Assembly: GCA_014904845.1 (NCBI GenBank)
Contig: MU119212.1
Coordinates: 434,001-498,000, forward strand
Origin: Acephala macrosclerotiorum
Lineage: Eukaryota; Ascomycota; Leotiomycetes; Helotiales; Mollisiaceae
Direction: 5' to 3'
DNA: 64,000 bases
Part shown: in pieces, positions 9,696-20,887 of the stretch
Position numbering within the stretch: the first letter of the stretch is position 1
Layout of the letters: each line of letters begins with the position of its first letter
Notes under the pieces: model-generated
What the model saw: the letters and a program-made list of their open reading frames with translations, nothing else
What the model was told of the DNA's origin: nothing
Databases searched by the model: none
Translations under genes and position numbers: made by a program

Positions 9696-10514
9696 ATGGC
9701 CACAGAAGGAGTCTCAAAAACTGCGAAGCAGGCAAAAGAAGACTTTGCAGTTATATCAAACCGACTTGCCGTCGCCTTTGCAAAGCGCGAGTCCCTCATC
9801 AAATCATGGACAGCCTCGTCCTCACGGCCACAACCACCTACAAAAACCGAAGAAGAGCTCGAGGCTGAAGACGCTATTCTCTTCCGCAACCAGCCTCAAT
9901 ACCTAGGTGTCGGTGCCCCAATTCCATCTCACTTTCTTGTGAGCGAAGCCGATCGAAACAATAAGTCTCTGCGCGCGAAGTTCTTCCCAACGAAAGGTCT
10001 TAAAGCGAGCAAGGCACGAGATGCGGAGGAGAAGGCTGCCAGTGCAAAGCGTGGCTTGAAGGAAGAGAGCAGTGATGAGGAGGAAGGGCGTTCTGGATTA
10101 GGCCGTGCGAAGAAGTTGAAGATGACGAGAAAGACGGAACCTGTGCGTAAGGTTGTCGGGGAGGATGGCGAGTCCGAGGAGGAGAGTCGAGCCACAATGG
10201 TCAAAGCAAATAAATTGAAGACAATCAATGCTGGCGTGCCGAAGGATACCAAGGGATCTTTGGGTAACGTTGAGCAAACCCAGATCATTTCAGCAGAAGC
10301 TACAGAGCTTCCCATCGCTGCGAATGGAAGCAAGGCGGATGATGAAGCGGTCATTTCAAAAGGGTCGGAAGTACAGCCTGGCGTCCCAGATGATGTTGGA
10401 AAGATGCGCGAGGTGGTCAGACCCACCGATCCAGCGGAGTTGAAGAGACTGAAGAAAAGGGAGAAGAAGCGTCGACAAAAGCTGAGGGCGGCTCAGAAAG
10501 ACTCAAAAGCATAA
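9696..10514 (+). CDS. Charged nuclear-type protein, DUF3245-like
   Basis: Single exon, 272 aa, starting at ATG 9696 (AGCATGGCC). Longer in-frame upstream sequence exists but runs into the LSC2 5' region. The N-terminal 100 residues contain a helix (LAVAFAKRESLIKSW), an acidic stretch (TEEELEAEDAILF) and PQYLGVGAPIPSHF. This combination resembles the conserved fungal/eukaryotic DUF3245 domain, an assignment from memory that needs a profile search. The remainder is low-complexity and highly charged, with acidic patches (SSDEEEG) and a C-terminal basic cluster (KRLKKREKKRRQKLR) that would act as a nuclear or nucleolar localisation signal. A role in ribosome biogenesis or RNA metabolism is possible but not shown by the sequence. 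Confidence 0.8.
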   Translation: MATEGVSKTAKQAKEDFAVISNRLAVAFAKRESLIKSWTASSSRPQPPTKTEEELEAEDAILFRNQPQYLGVGAPIPSHFLVSEADRNNKSLRAKFFPTKGLKASKARDAEEKAASAKRGLKEESSDEEEGRSGLGRAKKLKMTRKTEPVRKVVGEDGESEEESRATMVKANKLKTINAGVPKDTKGSLGNVEQTQIISAEATELPIAANGSKADDEAVISKGSEVQPGVPDDVGKMREVVRPTDPAELKRLKKREKKRRQKLRAAQKDSKA

Positions 10515-10768
10515 GTTTTCCAGTCATCGGTTGTTTTGAATTACAGCTAAGATACCCCATGCAATTTCCGTTTTTGATTCACCTCAATTAAATTTCTCTT
10601 ATGATTATCTTGTGTGCCCAAGTGTGAATGGGACTCACACGACCTAAGCCATCTATTGGATATTTATACACCCTCTAATTCCCCAACATTGGACAACATC
10701 GTTCTTCATACTTGCAACTTCGTGGATGTCTAACCTTCCTGGTTCCGATTCAGCTCCTGTATCTCAAC

Positions 10769-12799
10769 ATGACTAGTTCGCAAGATGTATCTAAAAAGTT
10801 CGGTCTTCTCAGCTTGAGAGACAGCGAGGCACCGTCCTCGCGGGATGTCAAGGAGAATCTTCGTCTTCTTCAGAATCTCCATACGAAATACCACGAGGTA
10901 TGCTGCAGGTCTTGTGGTGTAGCACTGTCTTTCGGGGTAGCAAAGGAACATATCCGATGGTAGATCGACCAGGCTAAAGGATCTCAGCCAGCACAGATCT
11001 CAGGGATATGGTGCAAAAAATGCCAGAAGTTCACATGCTCCGGTTGTCGTGGAAAGCCTAAATTAGGCAGGAAAACCATTCCTACACCTGTTGCTGCAAT
11101 CAACCATTGCTGTGACGAAGGTAGACTCTCTGGAATTTATGTCCTTCTTTCGAGGTTTGACGAGGTCGAATTATTGCTACAACAAGGTGCGGCGGAAATG
11201 GCAAGGAAAAATGCCTCGCGGATGACAGGAGACAAGGGGACTGGCTATAGCCAAGATGATATGCCATATGGCTATAGTTACTACCAAGGCAATGGTTATT
11301 ACCGAGGCAGTGATCGTCTTGACTGGCGCGCGACTCCCTCAGACCCTCAACAACAGGACGATAAGGCGGACAACATGTTCATGCAACTGATGGTGCTTCT
11401 GACTGCGTTCATTCCAGAAGCTATGTCAAAATCAAGCTTTGACAAGAGTCCACCACCCGGCTTATTGTCAATCTTCCGCATGAGTCTCCTGGTTGACAGA
11501 GTTGCAGCGTTGGTCAGGGATGACTCAATAGCTGACATGGGGATGAGGGCTGGTCTTTACAATGCTGTCTTGGAATTCATCATGGCAACTGCCGGACATC
11601 CCGTTCTTGTGAAGCTGCTCGTCGAAGAACGGCCAGACAAGAAGCGAAGCCCAGGGCTCCAATACATCGGTGACAGCACGCAACGACCGGCCTTTGACTT
11701 CGACAGCTCAACAGCTGGTATGCGTATTTCTCTGGTTACCACCGGTGCCGATACCCCGAGCATGCGCAAGCATTTACAGATCTTTCCCGGGAATAAAGCT
11801 TTGGCAAAGGACTTTAAGAGCGATAAAAGTCAAGAATCTATGGCCATCTGCAAACAACTGTTTAAATTCTACAAGGTTATTCAGCAGAATGCGCTAGAGG
11901 CAAGTTGCAAGGTCAGCCCTATCAACAAGGATCCTTAGATGATGTTCACTGAGGATGTCTTATCCGGACACTATTATCATGAACGGATCCGGGAGCTTCG
12001 ATCCTCCAGAACGGGCCGTATGGCGGCCCTGTTGAAGGAAATCGTATCACTGACCACCTCGCTTCCTCCCGGCGTCTTCCTGAAGATTTCGGAATCCGAC
12101 CAGATGCCATGAAGGTTCTGATCACTGGTGTCGAAGGCACGCCATATGAAGGCGGCTTGTTCTCATAAGTGTACCGATATGGCCGGCCATATCCAAAATT
12201 GATGGAACCGTCGTTACAATTAGTCTAAATGCTGACGGTTATTATATTCAACATGTTTGTACCAGGAGAATGGCCTGTTGAGCCACCGAAAGTGTGCTTC
12301 GTGGGAGACGAGGAGACAAGAAGAGGGCCGAATCCCAATCTTCACTACCATGATGGCTTAGGTAGGTAACACCAAATCACAGTCTTCTTTTCATCTACGG
12401 ACGGCCGAGATAGTATGCCTCTCATTGATCAATACATGGGAGGGATCACCAGAGGAAGCATGGTAACCCAACAGATCCACTCTCTTATCCGCCTTCGTCA
12501 GTATCCAAGCAATGATACTCGGCGTCACAAACCCCTCAGATAATGAGCCAGGCCGTGCGGGCTTTGGCTCTTCGTCTGTTAGACGGCAAGCCAGACAGCG
12601 AGCTGAAGCTCAAGTTGTCCGCTATGCAATTTTCTATTGGCTGAAGGATTCATCAGCTAAGAGGAGTTTCTGGAGAGATATCACTGAGCAGTACTACAAA
12701 CACAATGCCAAGGATGTGCTTGCTCAGGTGAGATATTTGGGGAAAGAGAACAGAGAAGTGCGGGGACTGGTAAGGGACGTTGAGAAATGCCTACGGTAG
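10769..12799 (+). pseudogene. Decayed ubiquitin-conjugating (E2) enzyme gene
   Basis: The frame from ATG 10769 continues to 12100 with only in-frame stops (TAG 10961, TAG 11936). An N-terminal segment has zinc-knuckle-like pairs (CRSCG, then CKKCQKFTCSGC). Further on there is a UBC fold: LPPGVF, then after a frameshift near 12085-12105 RPDAMKVLITG and GTPYEGGLF, next FVPGEWPVEPPKVCF, NPNLHYHDG, and the active-site block VCLSLINTW with Cys at 12416-12418, then RSTLLSAFVSIQAMILG. A TAA (12464) interrupts this last block. The intron that should precede the PPKV exon has lost its AG acceptor (now reads TATAT). The architecture resembles the large UBE2O/BIRC6-type E2 proteins expanded in fungi. 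At least four inactivating lesions make a functional product unlikely. A further open stretch at 12922-13269 may be its former C-terminus. Confidence 0.8.
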
Positions 12800-12921
12800 G
12801 CTATCGATCGGTCAGCTCTGGAGATTGCTTTCATACAAACTCTTGAGATTCCCTTGATTCCTTAACCCTCGTACGTGCTCTTTAACCTGCGCTCTACCCA
12901 TGATAGGCAAGAGAAAATAAA

Positions 12922-13269
12922 GTGCGTGATGCCGAGGATCGACTTGCGCCTGAAGATTGTCGACTGATAAAGGGCTGCCGGAAGGGAAGCTATATCCAGG
13001 AAGGGATCCGAATCCCAAATGATGCATTCAACAAGGGAAACATCCAGGTAGAGATGGTTAAGAGCAGAGTTGAAAGGCTCGTGAGGAGGATGAAGGTGCC
13101 GATTGTAAAGAGCGGTATGCATTGGCGGGAGAGCAATTTCAATCGCCGAGTTGATCATTTCTGGCATCTTGCATACGAACTGTTTAAGTCGCGCTCAATT
13201 GATGGCAGGGCTCTTTATAAACTGAAAAGTTGTCATGGGATGTCAATGGCGGGTGTGGCTTTTGTCTGA
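12922..13269 (+). other. Open frame, possible 3' remnant of the E2 pseudogene
   Basis: A 115-codon frame follows the E2 pseudogene in another phase. It encodes a basic, helical protein (VEMVKSRVERLVRRMKV) with no recognised domain. It may be the displaced C-terminus of the dead gene or chance. It lacks a good start context. Confidence 0.25.
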
Positions 13270-13925
13270 ATCTAAACGCGAAGGTCCGTGCATTCTGTCT
13301 CTATTTCCAAGTTTCCTTCCGAGTCAATTTGCATTCACCTGATAATTGAATGTTCGTAGCCTCGTGTTATAATGACGATGAATTTCACCAAATCGGTAGC
13401 GCTCCTACGACACAACAGCCTCATCGTCAACCCAGACCGAAATAAAACCCCATTATCCTTCGATGCCACCCCAAATCCACTCAACAACTTCGGATACTCT
13501 TCGCAAAACTTTCCGGGCCCGCGCAACCTTTACGGTTCTGTACCTTTCACGCTCTTCTTTTGTATTGTAAAGGCGCATAATATCAGGCATTCTTCGGAGT
13601 ACACAAAGTTCTCCACTTCGACAGACCCGTTCCTCTACCTTTGATTCCCCCTCTTTCTATCTTCCATCACGCTATGACTAGTTTTCGTTGTGCCACGATA
13701 TCATCCTCTACATCTCCTACGAAGAACACAGGGTAAATTCAGCAAAACACGCGACAAATACAGTCGGAGGGATCCTGGTCATCGATTCTACCTTCTCGAC
13801 TCAATCTCCAACATGACCTCCAATGTATGCAAGCATGGATCTTTAGTCCTTTCTTCATTGTAATGATCTTGGTGGCTGACCGTATGACAATTTCTTTCTC
13901 TTACTTTTCATCCCAAACCGTCGCA
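13270..13925. other. Left border and 5' region of duplication copy A
   Basis: Sequence around 13330-13390 (TTCGTAGCCTCGTG, then TATAATGACGATGAATTTCAC) resembles 17910-17960 (TTCGCAGCCTCGTA, GATTATGACGAACGAG) and marks the start of the tandem duplication. No intact gene is present. Short frames have no family resemblance. Confidence 0.5.
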
Positions 13926-15079
13926 ATGACGCGGAGACGATTCGTTGCGCAGAAGCCCTTTGTTCACACCACAGCCAGCTCCAGGCCAAGTCGTAAAGCT
14001 TCTGTGGCAAGCGCAGAGAAAACGGAGATGATTCTTGCCCAACCTAGAGCTGAGGAATTGCCGAAGCCACAGTCAAAGATCGACGGGATGTTCTCGCTAC
14101 TAACGCACACGGCTAAGTGGCACTTTTAGGAAAGTAAACTTTTCAAAAGTTTCCTACCGAAGTCATAGACACCATCATATCTATATTCGATGAGGAAGAT
14201 GAAGTCAGTCAGGCCTGCTTCGCAGTCACGTGCAAGATTGCCTACAAGAGCTATCGCAAATCCAAAGAGTACTACGAGAACGGTAGATTGAAGCATGATA
14301 AAGCTAGCCTCGAAGAAGTTGTTGATCATTTCAATGGCTTCAGGGTTCTTTAAAGCTTCTGCTGCACCACTGGGTCGGACGGAAATATGTTTACGACTAT
14401 GTTGATGAGAAGTTCCTCCTTCCAGACAAGTTGTTGGAGGTCACCGACGACCGCGTTGAGGCGTGGGACGAGACTTGTAGGGTCGAGGAAGAGGAAGAAG
14501 AGGGCCGACTTCGAGAATAGGAGGAAGAGCGTATCCAACGGCTGAACGATCTCTACGCGGACACCTATGCCCACGCTTACCTGGATAACTATGATTCTGG
14601 TGACAAGTACACTGGCTATGGTGATCTTAGGGTCATCAGAGAATCCGAAGATGATGACTCAACGGATGAAGACGAGGGTGAGGATAAAAGTGGCTCTGTG
14701 GAGGAAGACGAGGATGAAAGTGATGCAATGGACGAAGATGGCGACAGTGGGGATGATGAGACCGCAGAGGGTGCTGAAGCTAGTGGCGATGCCAACACCG
14801 ATAGCATTTCCGGGGCTGAATCCGAGCAGGATGAAGATTCCGATTTAAGTAGGTCACGAAGCTGTGTAATTCGTTTCCTTCTATCAAGAGATCAGGAATA
14901 CGACGAGACGTGAACGTACCAGTAGTGCGGGAGGCATTCCCCACATACTCACTTATGGCAATTTTCCTCATGCGCAGTCTGTTCACGCCCTGCGGACAGG
15001 AAACAACAAGTTGTTAACAGGTCGCCAAGCGGCGGAGATTATAAGATCGTATGGGTATGAGGGACCCCTTGAAAGATAG
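13926..15079 (+). pseudogene. F-box-like gene, decayed copy A
   Basis: This is a paralogue of the intact gene at 18667-19998. Matching segments in order are SSRPSRKASVASAEKTEMIL (copy B: SSRPSRRAAVTAAEKTGMIL), FQKFPTEVIDTI with ACFAVTCK (F-box), GRKYVYDYVDEKF, a Glu-rich block, YADTYAHAYL (copy B: ASTYAHAYLGDAY), an acidic low-complexity region, and LLTGRQAAEIIRSYGYE before a TAG at 15077. An in-frame TAG interrupts the block GRLRE-EEERIQ at about 14518-14520, and the acidic region is out of phase with its neighbours. The intron after exon 1 is recognisable by homology, ending at the AG near 14129. The protein would have been an SCF adaptor candidate, now probably non-functional. Confidence 0.75.
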
Positions 15080-16012
15080 GCTACATTCCCAGAGCAATAG
15101 CCTCCGAGAAAATGCATTGGTCTTACAATTTTAGTATCCTTAGCTTGTAATTGTGATGCTCCCTCGGGCATTGTATTGGCGAACACTTCACAAATGATAT
15201 TATACCATAGCGCAGGAGTTTATTTCCTTTACTGGGCATCTTCCATTGTCGCTATTTCAGACAAGCCAGGTATCTCACTGCTGCGAACTGTTAGTTGACA
15301 AGTTGAGCTGGTTGCCTCTTCAAGCTATTAGCGGTCATCGTGCCAGAACAGCAAATCTTTAGTACGTTACAAGGTCTTCACTTGTAATTGAAACCAAGCT
15401 ATAAATTCAGAGCACTCTACTTGTAGTTCCGGTCTGTAAGATCATGTTCGAGGAGAATATAAATTGCTTATGATAATGTCTCATCATAGCGACACAAGGC
15501 GCTGCTATTAATTTAAGTTCCAGAAACTTTACCTCCCTATCCAGGCAGTTTGACATGTTGCACTATCCGAAGTCCCTCTCGTTACAAGCCTTCTTTGATG
15601 CAGTTTGCATCGTGCTCTGCGTGCGCTTGCAAACAAACCCAGAGTCTTCGCCTATTACGATCATTGAAGAAAAAGTCCCCTGGTTACCAGACGCAGCTTT
15701 GTTGGCTTTATTTGTAGTGAGATTTCAACAATTTACATTGTATGGTACATTGGCGATGCTGCACTCACAAGAGGGGGCGCATTCTTTCAGTCGTCGTAAA
15801 GGAAAGTGAAGCTGCAAAGAGTCCAACGATTGAAAACGGCTTTAGTGGCTTTGATGAAAGCACAAAACTCTATGTATCCGCAATAAAGAACGAGTCTTGG
15901 AAAATTTAGATAAGCCTTAGTACAATTCATAAGCGAGTGCCTCCTCTAATTCCATCAACGCCTCGATAATTGTATACGAGACAGTAACATTACTCCCTTG
16001 CTGGAATACAAA
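15080..16012. other. Intergenic region within duplication copy A
   Basis: It corresponds in position to 19999-20887 of copy B. A small frame at 15555-15809 has no family resemblance and no counterpart in copy B that I could see. AT-rich, with no repeat recognised. Confidence 0.45.
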
Positions 16013-17208
16013 ATGGCAGGGGTAGGAGCAGGGCTGCTCGCCCAGACATTTAACGGCGGAGCAGCAAGAGACAAGGCGTGGCCTTGCCAAGACATCGCAC
16101 TAGACCCTAGCTGTCCAGAGCCCGTTGACTAGATGCCCCCTAGATACAAAACTGGCTATCTCAGTCGCCCCGGCTTACTGGAGCATGTTCTGCCCCCCGC
16201 TAGTGCAGTTGCGAGTCCAAGACTTTATATTCGAGAGACGAAGCTTCTTGATGTTCCTACTTGCGTGGTCGCCGTGATGGACACCCCAGGATTGATAAAC
16301 CAGCAATGTATTTACAGGAGACATCGTATCAAGTTTTATCGTCGCCCGAATGCAGGCAATGGACCAGGACCTCTTCAAGCGTACTTAGCTAATTCGGCTA
16401 TCATTCCTGCGGGTGGACTTGCGAATACTCAAGCCATCTCTATAGCTCGCGAGTAAACTAGTGATCTAGAACTCGGTACGTATCACTAACACAACATTAA
16501 CTTTTAATCTTGTTACTACTTCGATGATGATATGGGTTCATCTACGGCCTGCGGCTGCTCAAGGAGCTCCAACTGGCATAGAGCCCTTGAATCTTCGAAG
16601 GTGTTACTGGAACGTTTTAGATGAAGCCAGTAAGGTTTTCCCCCTTACTTTCTCAGGCGCTCGTTGCTTTATTTCAGATGCCAGCCTCTATCTAACACTA
16701 ATCAGTGCCTCCGTCTGTACACCCTGCTCTCCCTGCGCCAGCACCTGTTATCATTACACCTTTGTTATGGCCGGGCCTCCTCAAATAAATATTGTAAATC
16801 CTAATTTCTCGGAGACTAATTCCCTCTTTCATTCTATCTCAGGAGTTGCTCAGGAGCAATACGCTCTTAATATACGCTTTTGCTTTTGAAATATACAAAG
16901 ATGGAAACTGATTCCGAGATTTCGATTTCGATGAACAGGTGCTGCCTTTGATTGGCGGAGGTCCTCAATTGGACTGTAGATATGACAATGTTACCGGACA
17001 CGCAACACTATCATTAAGAGAATATTTCTATCCGGCCCCTGGTGCTGGAAATGTGCCTCCAGGAAGTACACAGCAACAGGCAATCAACACTAGCGTAACA
17101 AGAAGGAATTTTTTCGATAACATATATTTCGCAATACCAAACACCAACGAATCAGATAGCCGGGGGGTGAACTTAACAAGCATATGCCTAGGCTTTCCAA
17201 AGAGATGA
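16013..17208 (+). pseudogene. Orphan gene, decayed copy A
   Basis: It is homologous to the three-exon gene at 20888-22027. Aligned pieces include LYIRETKLLDV (copy B LHLRQTKLIDA), NAGNGPGPLQAYLANSA (copy B GTAGAGPLNGFLASAP), LNLRRCYWNVLDEAS (copy B ADLRKCYHNALEQA), VLPLIGGGP and LSLREYFYPAPGAGNVPPGS (copy B LREYFYPTPGIAKVPVG), and NIYFAIP (copy B NIYITIP). An in-frame TAG at 16130 interrupts exon 1, a TAA closes the frame at 16456, and the 3' parts lie in other phases than simple splicing would require. Conservation of the second half in both copies suggests it was once under selection. Confidence 0.65.
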
Positions 17209-17990
17209 ACATGTAACCGTATATTGACTTCAAAGGTTTTCTATTAGGCTACGGTTGCAAGCTGATGGCAGAGGACCTTCATTCGTACATCGAGCTTGAG
17301 ATAGTTTAGCAATAGAATGGCTTACTTGGCACGAAGCAGAGTTGTAAGATACTGGAAGATCTTGATCGTTGACTTCAATGGCAATTTAACGATACAAGAG
17401 CTTTGTTAATTGAATTTTGTAACTTGTAAGCAGAACTTCATGCGAAAGGTCCACAATTGTCAAGTCAAGTAGGTCAGCAACAGCACTTGAGCTTGTTGTT
17501 GATTCAATCGTACCAACTCAAGAAATATATGAAGGATGCGCCAAAAAATTTGACGACCATGAATAAGTGCTGTGTGATTTGCGAAACAGTAAGCCTTTTC
17601 ACAAATTCAAAACCCAAGCTTTGATATAAGGGAGCCAGGAGAGAACATCAACGCAGAGGGTATGTGACAGCCAAGAATAAAATTCAGAATCTAGCTCACA
17701 GTGGGATTTTGTTGACACCTATCCCGGGTTCAGGGAGCAACTAGAGTCCTTAAACGACTTCACGAATTATTTTGCTAGCAGATAGTAATCTTGAAAGTGA
17801 AGTGTTCGTTAATCTAGCGGCTTTTGTCCTTGCACAGGTGTGGACATCTGCGATTTTGCGTCTTTTCATGTTCGTTTGCGAATAGTTCTCCAGAGACAAT
17901 TCGCATTCACCTTTAGGAAACAAAAGTTCGCAGCCTCGTACGATTATGACGAACGAGAACGAAATTCGCTAGCGGCACAGAAAGGCTCGT
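17209..17990. other. Junction between duplication copies, no gene
   Basis: It holds the end of copy A and the start of copy B (left border sequence near 17900-17960). Weak similarity between 17640-17700 and 22830-22880 suggests the duplicated unit extends past the orphan gene. No intact reading frame was seen. Confidence 0.45.
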
Positions 17991-17992
17991 GT

Positions 17993-18000
17993 ATATAAAA
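17993..18000 (+). promoter_or_regulatory. Possible TATA box of the F-box gene
   Basis: TATATAAA lies about 70 bp before a 14-bp tandem repeat and 670 bp upstream of the F-box start codon, which would imply a long 5' UTR. Supported by motif only. Confidence 0.3.
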
Positions 18001-18069
18001 TCTTGTCGTTAACCTCAAATCCAAGGAAAACAACACTATCCTACAACCTCCACTCTACATCAACTCAAT

Positions 18070-18178
18070 CACTTCAACCCAACCACTTCAACCCAACCAC
18101 TTCAACCCAACCACTTCAACCCAACCACTTCAACCCAACCACTTCAACCCAACCACTTCAACCCAACCACTTCAACCA
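18070..18178. repeat. 14-bp tandem repeat, about 7.5 copies
   Basis: The unit CACTTCAACCCAAC is repeated head to tail with essentially no mismatches from 18070 to 18167, followed by a degenerate eighth copy. It lies in the presumed 5' UTR of F-box copy B and is absent from the corresponding part of copy A. Confidence 0.9.
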
Positions 18179-18666
18179 CACTTCGCAAAGATCTTCAGGC
18201 TTCTGCATAGGAGTGCGAATAACTTTCAAAGCATTCCGACAGCTTTTCCTCTTACGCGCAACGCTTTGGCATTCGTCCTTTCAACACTCTCGCTTTGTCG
18301 AAGCGCAAAGTATCAGACGCTCCTAGAATAGCATAGTGTGTCTTTCTCTCCGACTCTTCCCCTTAGTTTTGCTTCTTCCTTCCCAAACACCTTCACGCCA
18401 CCCTGCGAGATCTTTTGCGCCGTTGCTACGATACTCTTTTCAGCAACTGTACAAGGAAAGGTCATTTTAGCAAGACGCGCCCGGATCACCTTCGGAGTAA
18501 TCTTAATCTACTGTTCAGCCCTTCTCGATTTCAATCGATCTCCAACTCCACACCAAAGGTATGAGATCGAGACTTAAAGCAACTTCTCTATTTCCACACG
18601 TCTTGAAGGCCGAGCTAACCCTGCCACAGTTCTTCTATCTCATTTCAACATCGCACTGCGATCATC

Positions 18667-19998
18667 ATGGCAAGAGGACGAGTTATGGCTCCAAAGCGGG
18701 CCACCCCCACAGCTGCGAGCTCAAGACCAAGCCGTCGAGCTGCCGTTACGGCCGCCGAGAAGACCGGGATGATTCTCTGCCCACCTAAGACACCACCGAA
18801 AGAGAAGAAACCACGTGTTATCAGTAAGTTCACAAAACGTTCTTTGTTCCTCGAACTTAAAGCTGACAATCTGCGCCTACCTGTAGAGCCTACATTCCAA
18901 AAGCTTCCTACCGAAATCGTCGACAGAATCGTGCCCCTTCTTGATGTCGTTTCTCTATGTTGCTTTCGTGTGACATGCAAGTTAGCCGAAAAGAGCGTCA
19001 AAGAATACTTGGACGAACGGGACAAACATGGCTATCTAGTTCGGTACAATACCTTTTCTCTCGAGGAGACCATCGAGTGCTACAACGGCATACAGTTAAG
19101 TCTCGCTTTCTTGTTGAGCAGCTGGATGGGACCGAAGTACAGATTCGATTGGTACAGTAAGACGTTTGTGCACGCGGACGTACTTGTGAAGAGAGCCGAA
19201 AAGTGGGCGGACGACTATGAAGAGGAGTTAGCCCAAGAGGAGGTAGCAGAGGAAGACCGACTGATTGCACTCCTCCAAGCAGAAGAGGATGAACGCGAAG
19301 AAGAACGTGCCCAAGACCGTCGAAATATGGAAGCTTCGACTTACGCGCACGCGTACCTAGGAGACGCCTATAGACCTGAGGCAGATTATGTCGATGGTCT
19401 CAGTGACAATAGTGATGATGATATGGATATCGATCAAGAAGACCCTGATTGGCTGAAGCCTCATAATAACGTCCGCAGCTTTAGTGCTCTACGCGCAGAT
19501 GATGAGGGTGTTGGTGGTGATGAAAGTTCTGTGGATGATGAGAGCACCGAAGATGGTGAGAGCACCGAAGATGGTAAAAGTGCCAAGGATGATCAGAGAG
19601 TGGGCGAGGATGGGGATGGAAGTGGTTCGATTGTCGAAGGCGTTGGTGAGGGAGGCGATGAGATCATGGAGGACGAAGCTGAAATCAGTGAAAATGCCGA
19701 AAGTGGCAATACAGTTGTCGAGCATGTGGACGAAGAACCTTCTGAATTGGAGGAGGTCGTAAGTCTCTGCGAAGCGCTTCTCCTACCCGACGATGCGAAA
19801 CAGAGATTAATGAAAGACATCGCTGAGGCATGGGTGGGCTTGCGCTCAAGATTCTCAATCATGGCAATCTATCTCATTCGCGCCAACGAGAGCAGCGATG
19901 CGAAAGAGACGATGGATTTGTTGACCAGCTCTCAAGCAGCAGAAATCTTGGGAAAGTATGGCTACGACCTGTACGACCAACTCCAGGGTAGTTCATAA
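18667..19998 (+). CDS. F-box-like protein, intact copy B
   Basis: Exons 18667-18823 and 18887-19998 give 422 aa. The 63-nt intron (GTAAGT, CTGAC branch, TGTAG) has a length divisible by three and no stop, so it can be misread as coding. Splicing joins PRVIK to PTFQKLPTEIVD. Residues about 55-85 form a typical F-box start (FQKLPTEIVDRIVPLLD, then CFRVTCKLA), which would bind Skp1 in an SCF ubiquitin ligase. The middle is helical and Glu/Arg-rich (about 140-200), followed by a long acidic Ser/Asp/Glu low-complexity region (about 210-320) and a conserved C-terminal helix pair ending TSSQAAEILGKYGYDLYDQL. No LRR or WD40 substrate-recognition domain is visible. Its dead paralogue lies 4.7 kb upstream. 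The family seems lineage-restricted (inference). Confidence 0.8.
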   Translation: MARGRVMAPKRATPTAASSRPSRRAAVTAAEKTGMILCPPKTPPKEKKPRVISKFTKRSLFLELKADNLRLPVEPTFQKLPTEIVDRIVPLLDVVSLCCFRVTCKLAEKSVKEYLDERDKHGYLVRYNTFSLEETIECYNGIQLSLAFLLSSWMGPKYRFDWYSKTFVHADVLVKRAEKWADDYEEELAQEEVAEEDRLIALLQAEEDEREEERAQDRRNMEASTYAHAYLGDAYRPEADYVDGLSDNSDDDMDIDQEDPDWLKPHNNVRSFSALRADDEGVGGDESSVDDESTEDGESTEDGKSAKDDQRVGEDGDGSGSIVEGVGEGGDEIMEDEAEISENAESGNTVVEHVDEEPSELEEVVSLCEALLLPDDAKQRLMKDIAEAWVGLRSRFSIMAIYLIRANESSDAKETMDLLTSSQAAEILGKYGYDLYDQLQGSS

Positions 19999-20887
19999 TT
20001 TGTGTAGCAATATGATCTGAGATGCAACGTCTTTGTGTTGCATCATGGCCTTTCCTAGATTTTGTGAAGAAGAAGAAAATCACCAGATAGGATAGAACAG
20101 TGCATACATGAAAGTTCCTTCAAATAGGCGATGTCCGGAGTCCTGCCAACCAATATCCTATGTGAAAGAGGTCCATATCGCCCTCCCAGGTCCACTGCTG
20201 GAGGATGGCAAAGATGTTGATTTAACTTGAGTCACAATAAGACAGGCTTTTGAAATCTTTATTCCTCTCGGCATATGAGATAACCCATAGAAAGTGATAA
20301 ATTATCCCGTATTTCCCAATACTGCTCTCTCATAACACACAAGTGTTACTCAGGAGTTGAAGTTCTTCAACATCGGCAGCTTAGAAGAGTGTTGTGGCAT
20401 TGTGGATAAAACACTAAAATTCACCCGTAGCATGGAAAGATTTTAGCACTTTTTACTGAAAGAAACGCTTTGCGAAATGGATCCTTGAACACTTAATTTG
20501 TCATCGATAGTCTAACCTGGGTTTTCATTATTGTAGTCCACAGAAAAGAGCACGTAGTCTAAATCTCACGTCATATTTCAAGCACAGTTCACATTATTTG
20601 CAATAGTTGTCTATCTCTTTTCTATTCATGTCTACTCGGAACCCGATTCTCAAAATTCATCATATCCCACTGGCGTTTGAGGTGTCTTGCAAAATGCCTA
20701 GTCGCTGAAAACGGCCCTATCCTTTGTGCTGGAAGCACAATACCCAGCTATGCCCGAAATCGTATGAGAGCCAGAGAGAGGCTTTGAAGAATGGACAAAG
20801 CCTTGACACAGCCATTAAATAAGTAAGCCCTCGAGCGCTTGATATTCGCATCTTTTTCCTGGATCCGCATTAACCTTCTTACTCACA
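19999..20887. other. Intergenic region within duplication copy B
   Basis: It separates the F-box gene from the orphan gene. It is AT-rich with no frame of note on either strand, and no transposon termini or RNA genes were recognised. Confidence 0.5.

Noticed and set aside
13300..17208. RIP (repeat-induced point mutation) as the cause of all stops in copy A
   Set aside because: RIP should hit both duplicates, but copy B is intact and the copies differ by indels and many non-C-to-T changes. Ordinary decay explains it as well.
18070..18178. CRISPR-like array
   Set aside because: The 14-bp units are contiguous with no spacers, in a eukaryotic genome. This is a minisatellite.
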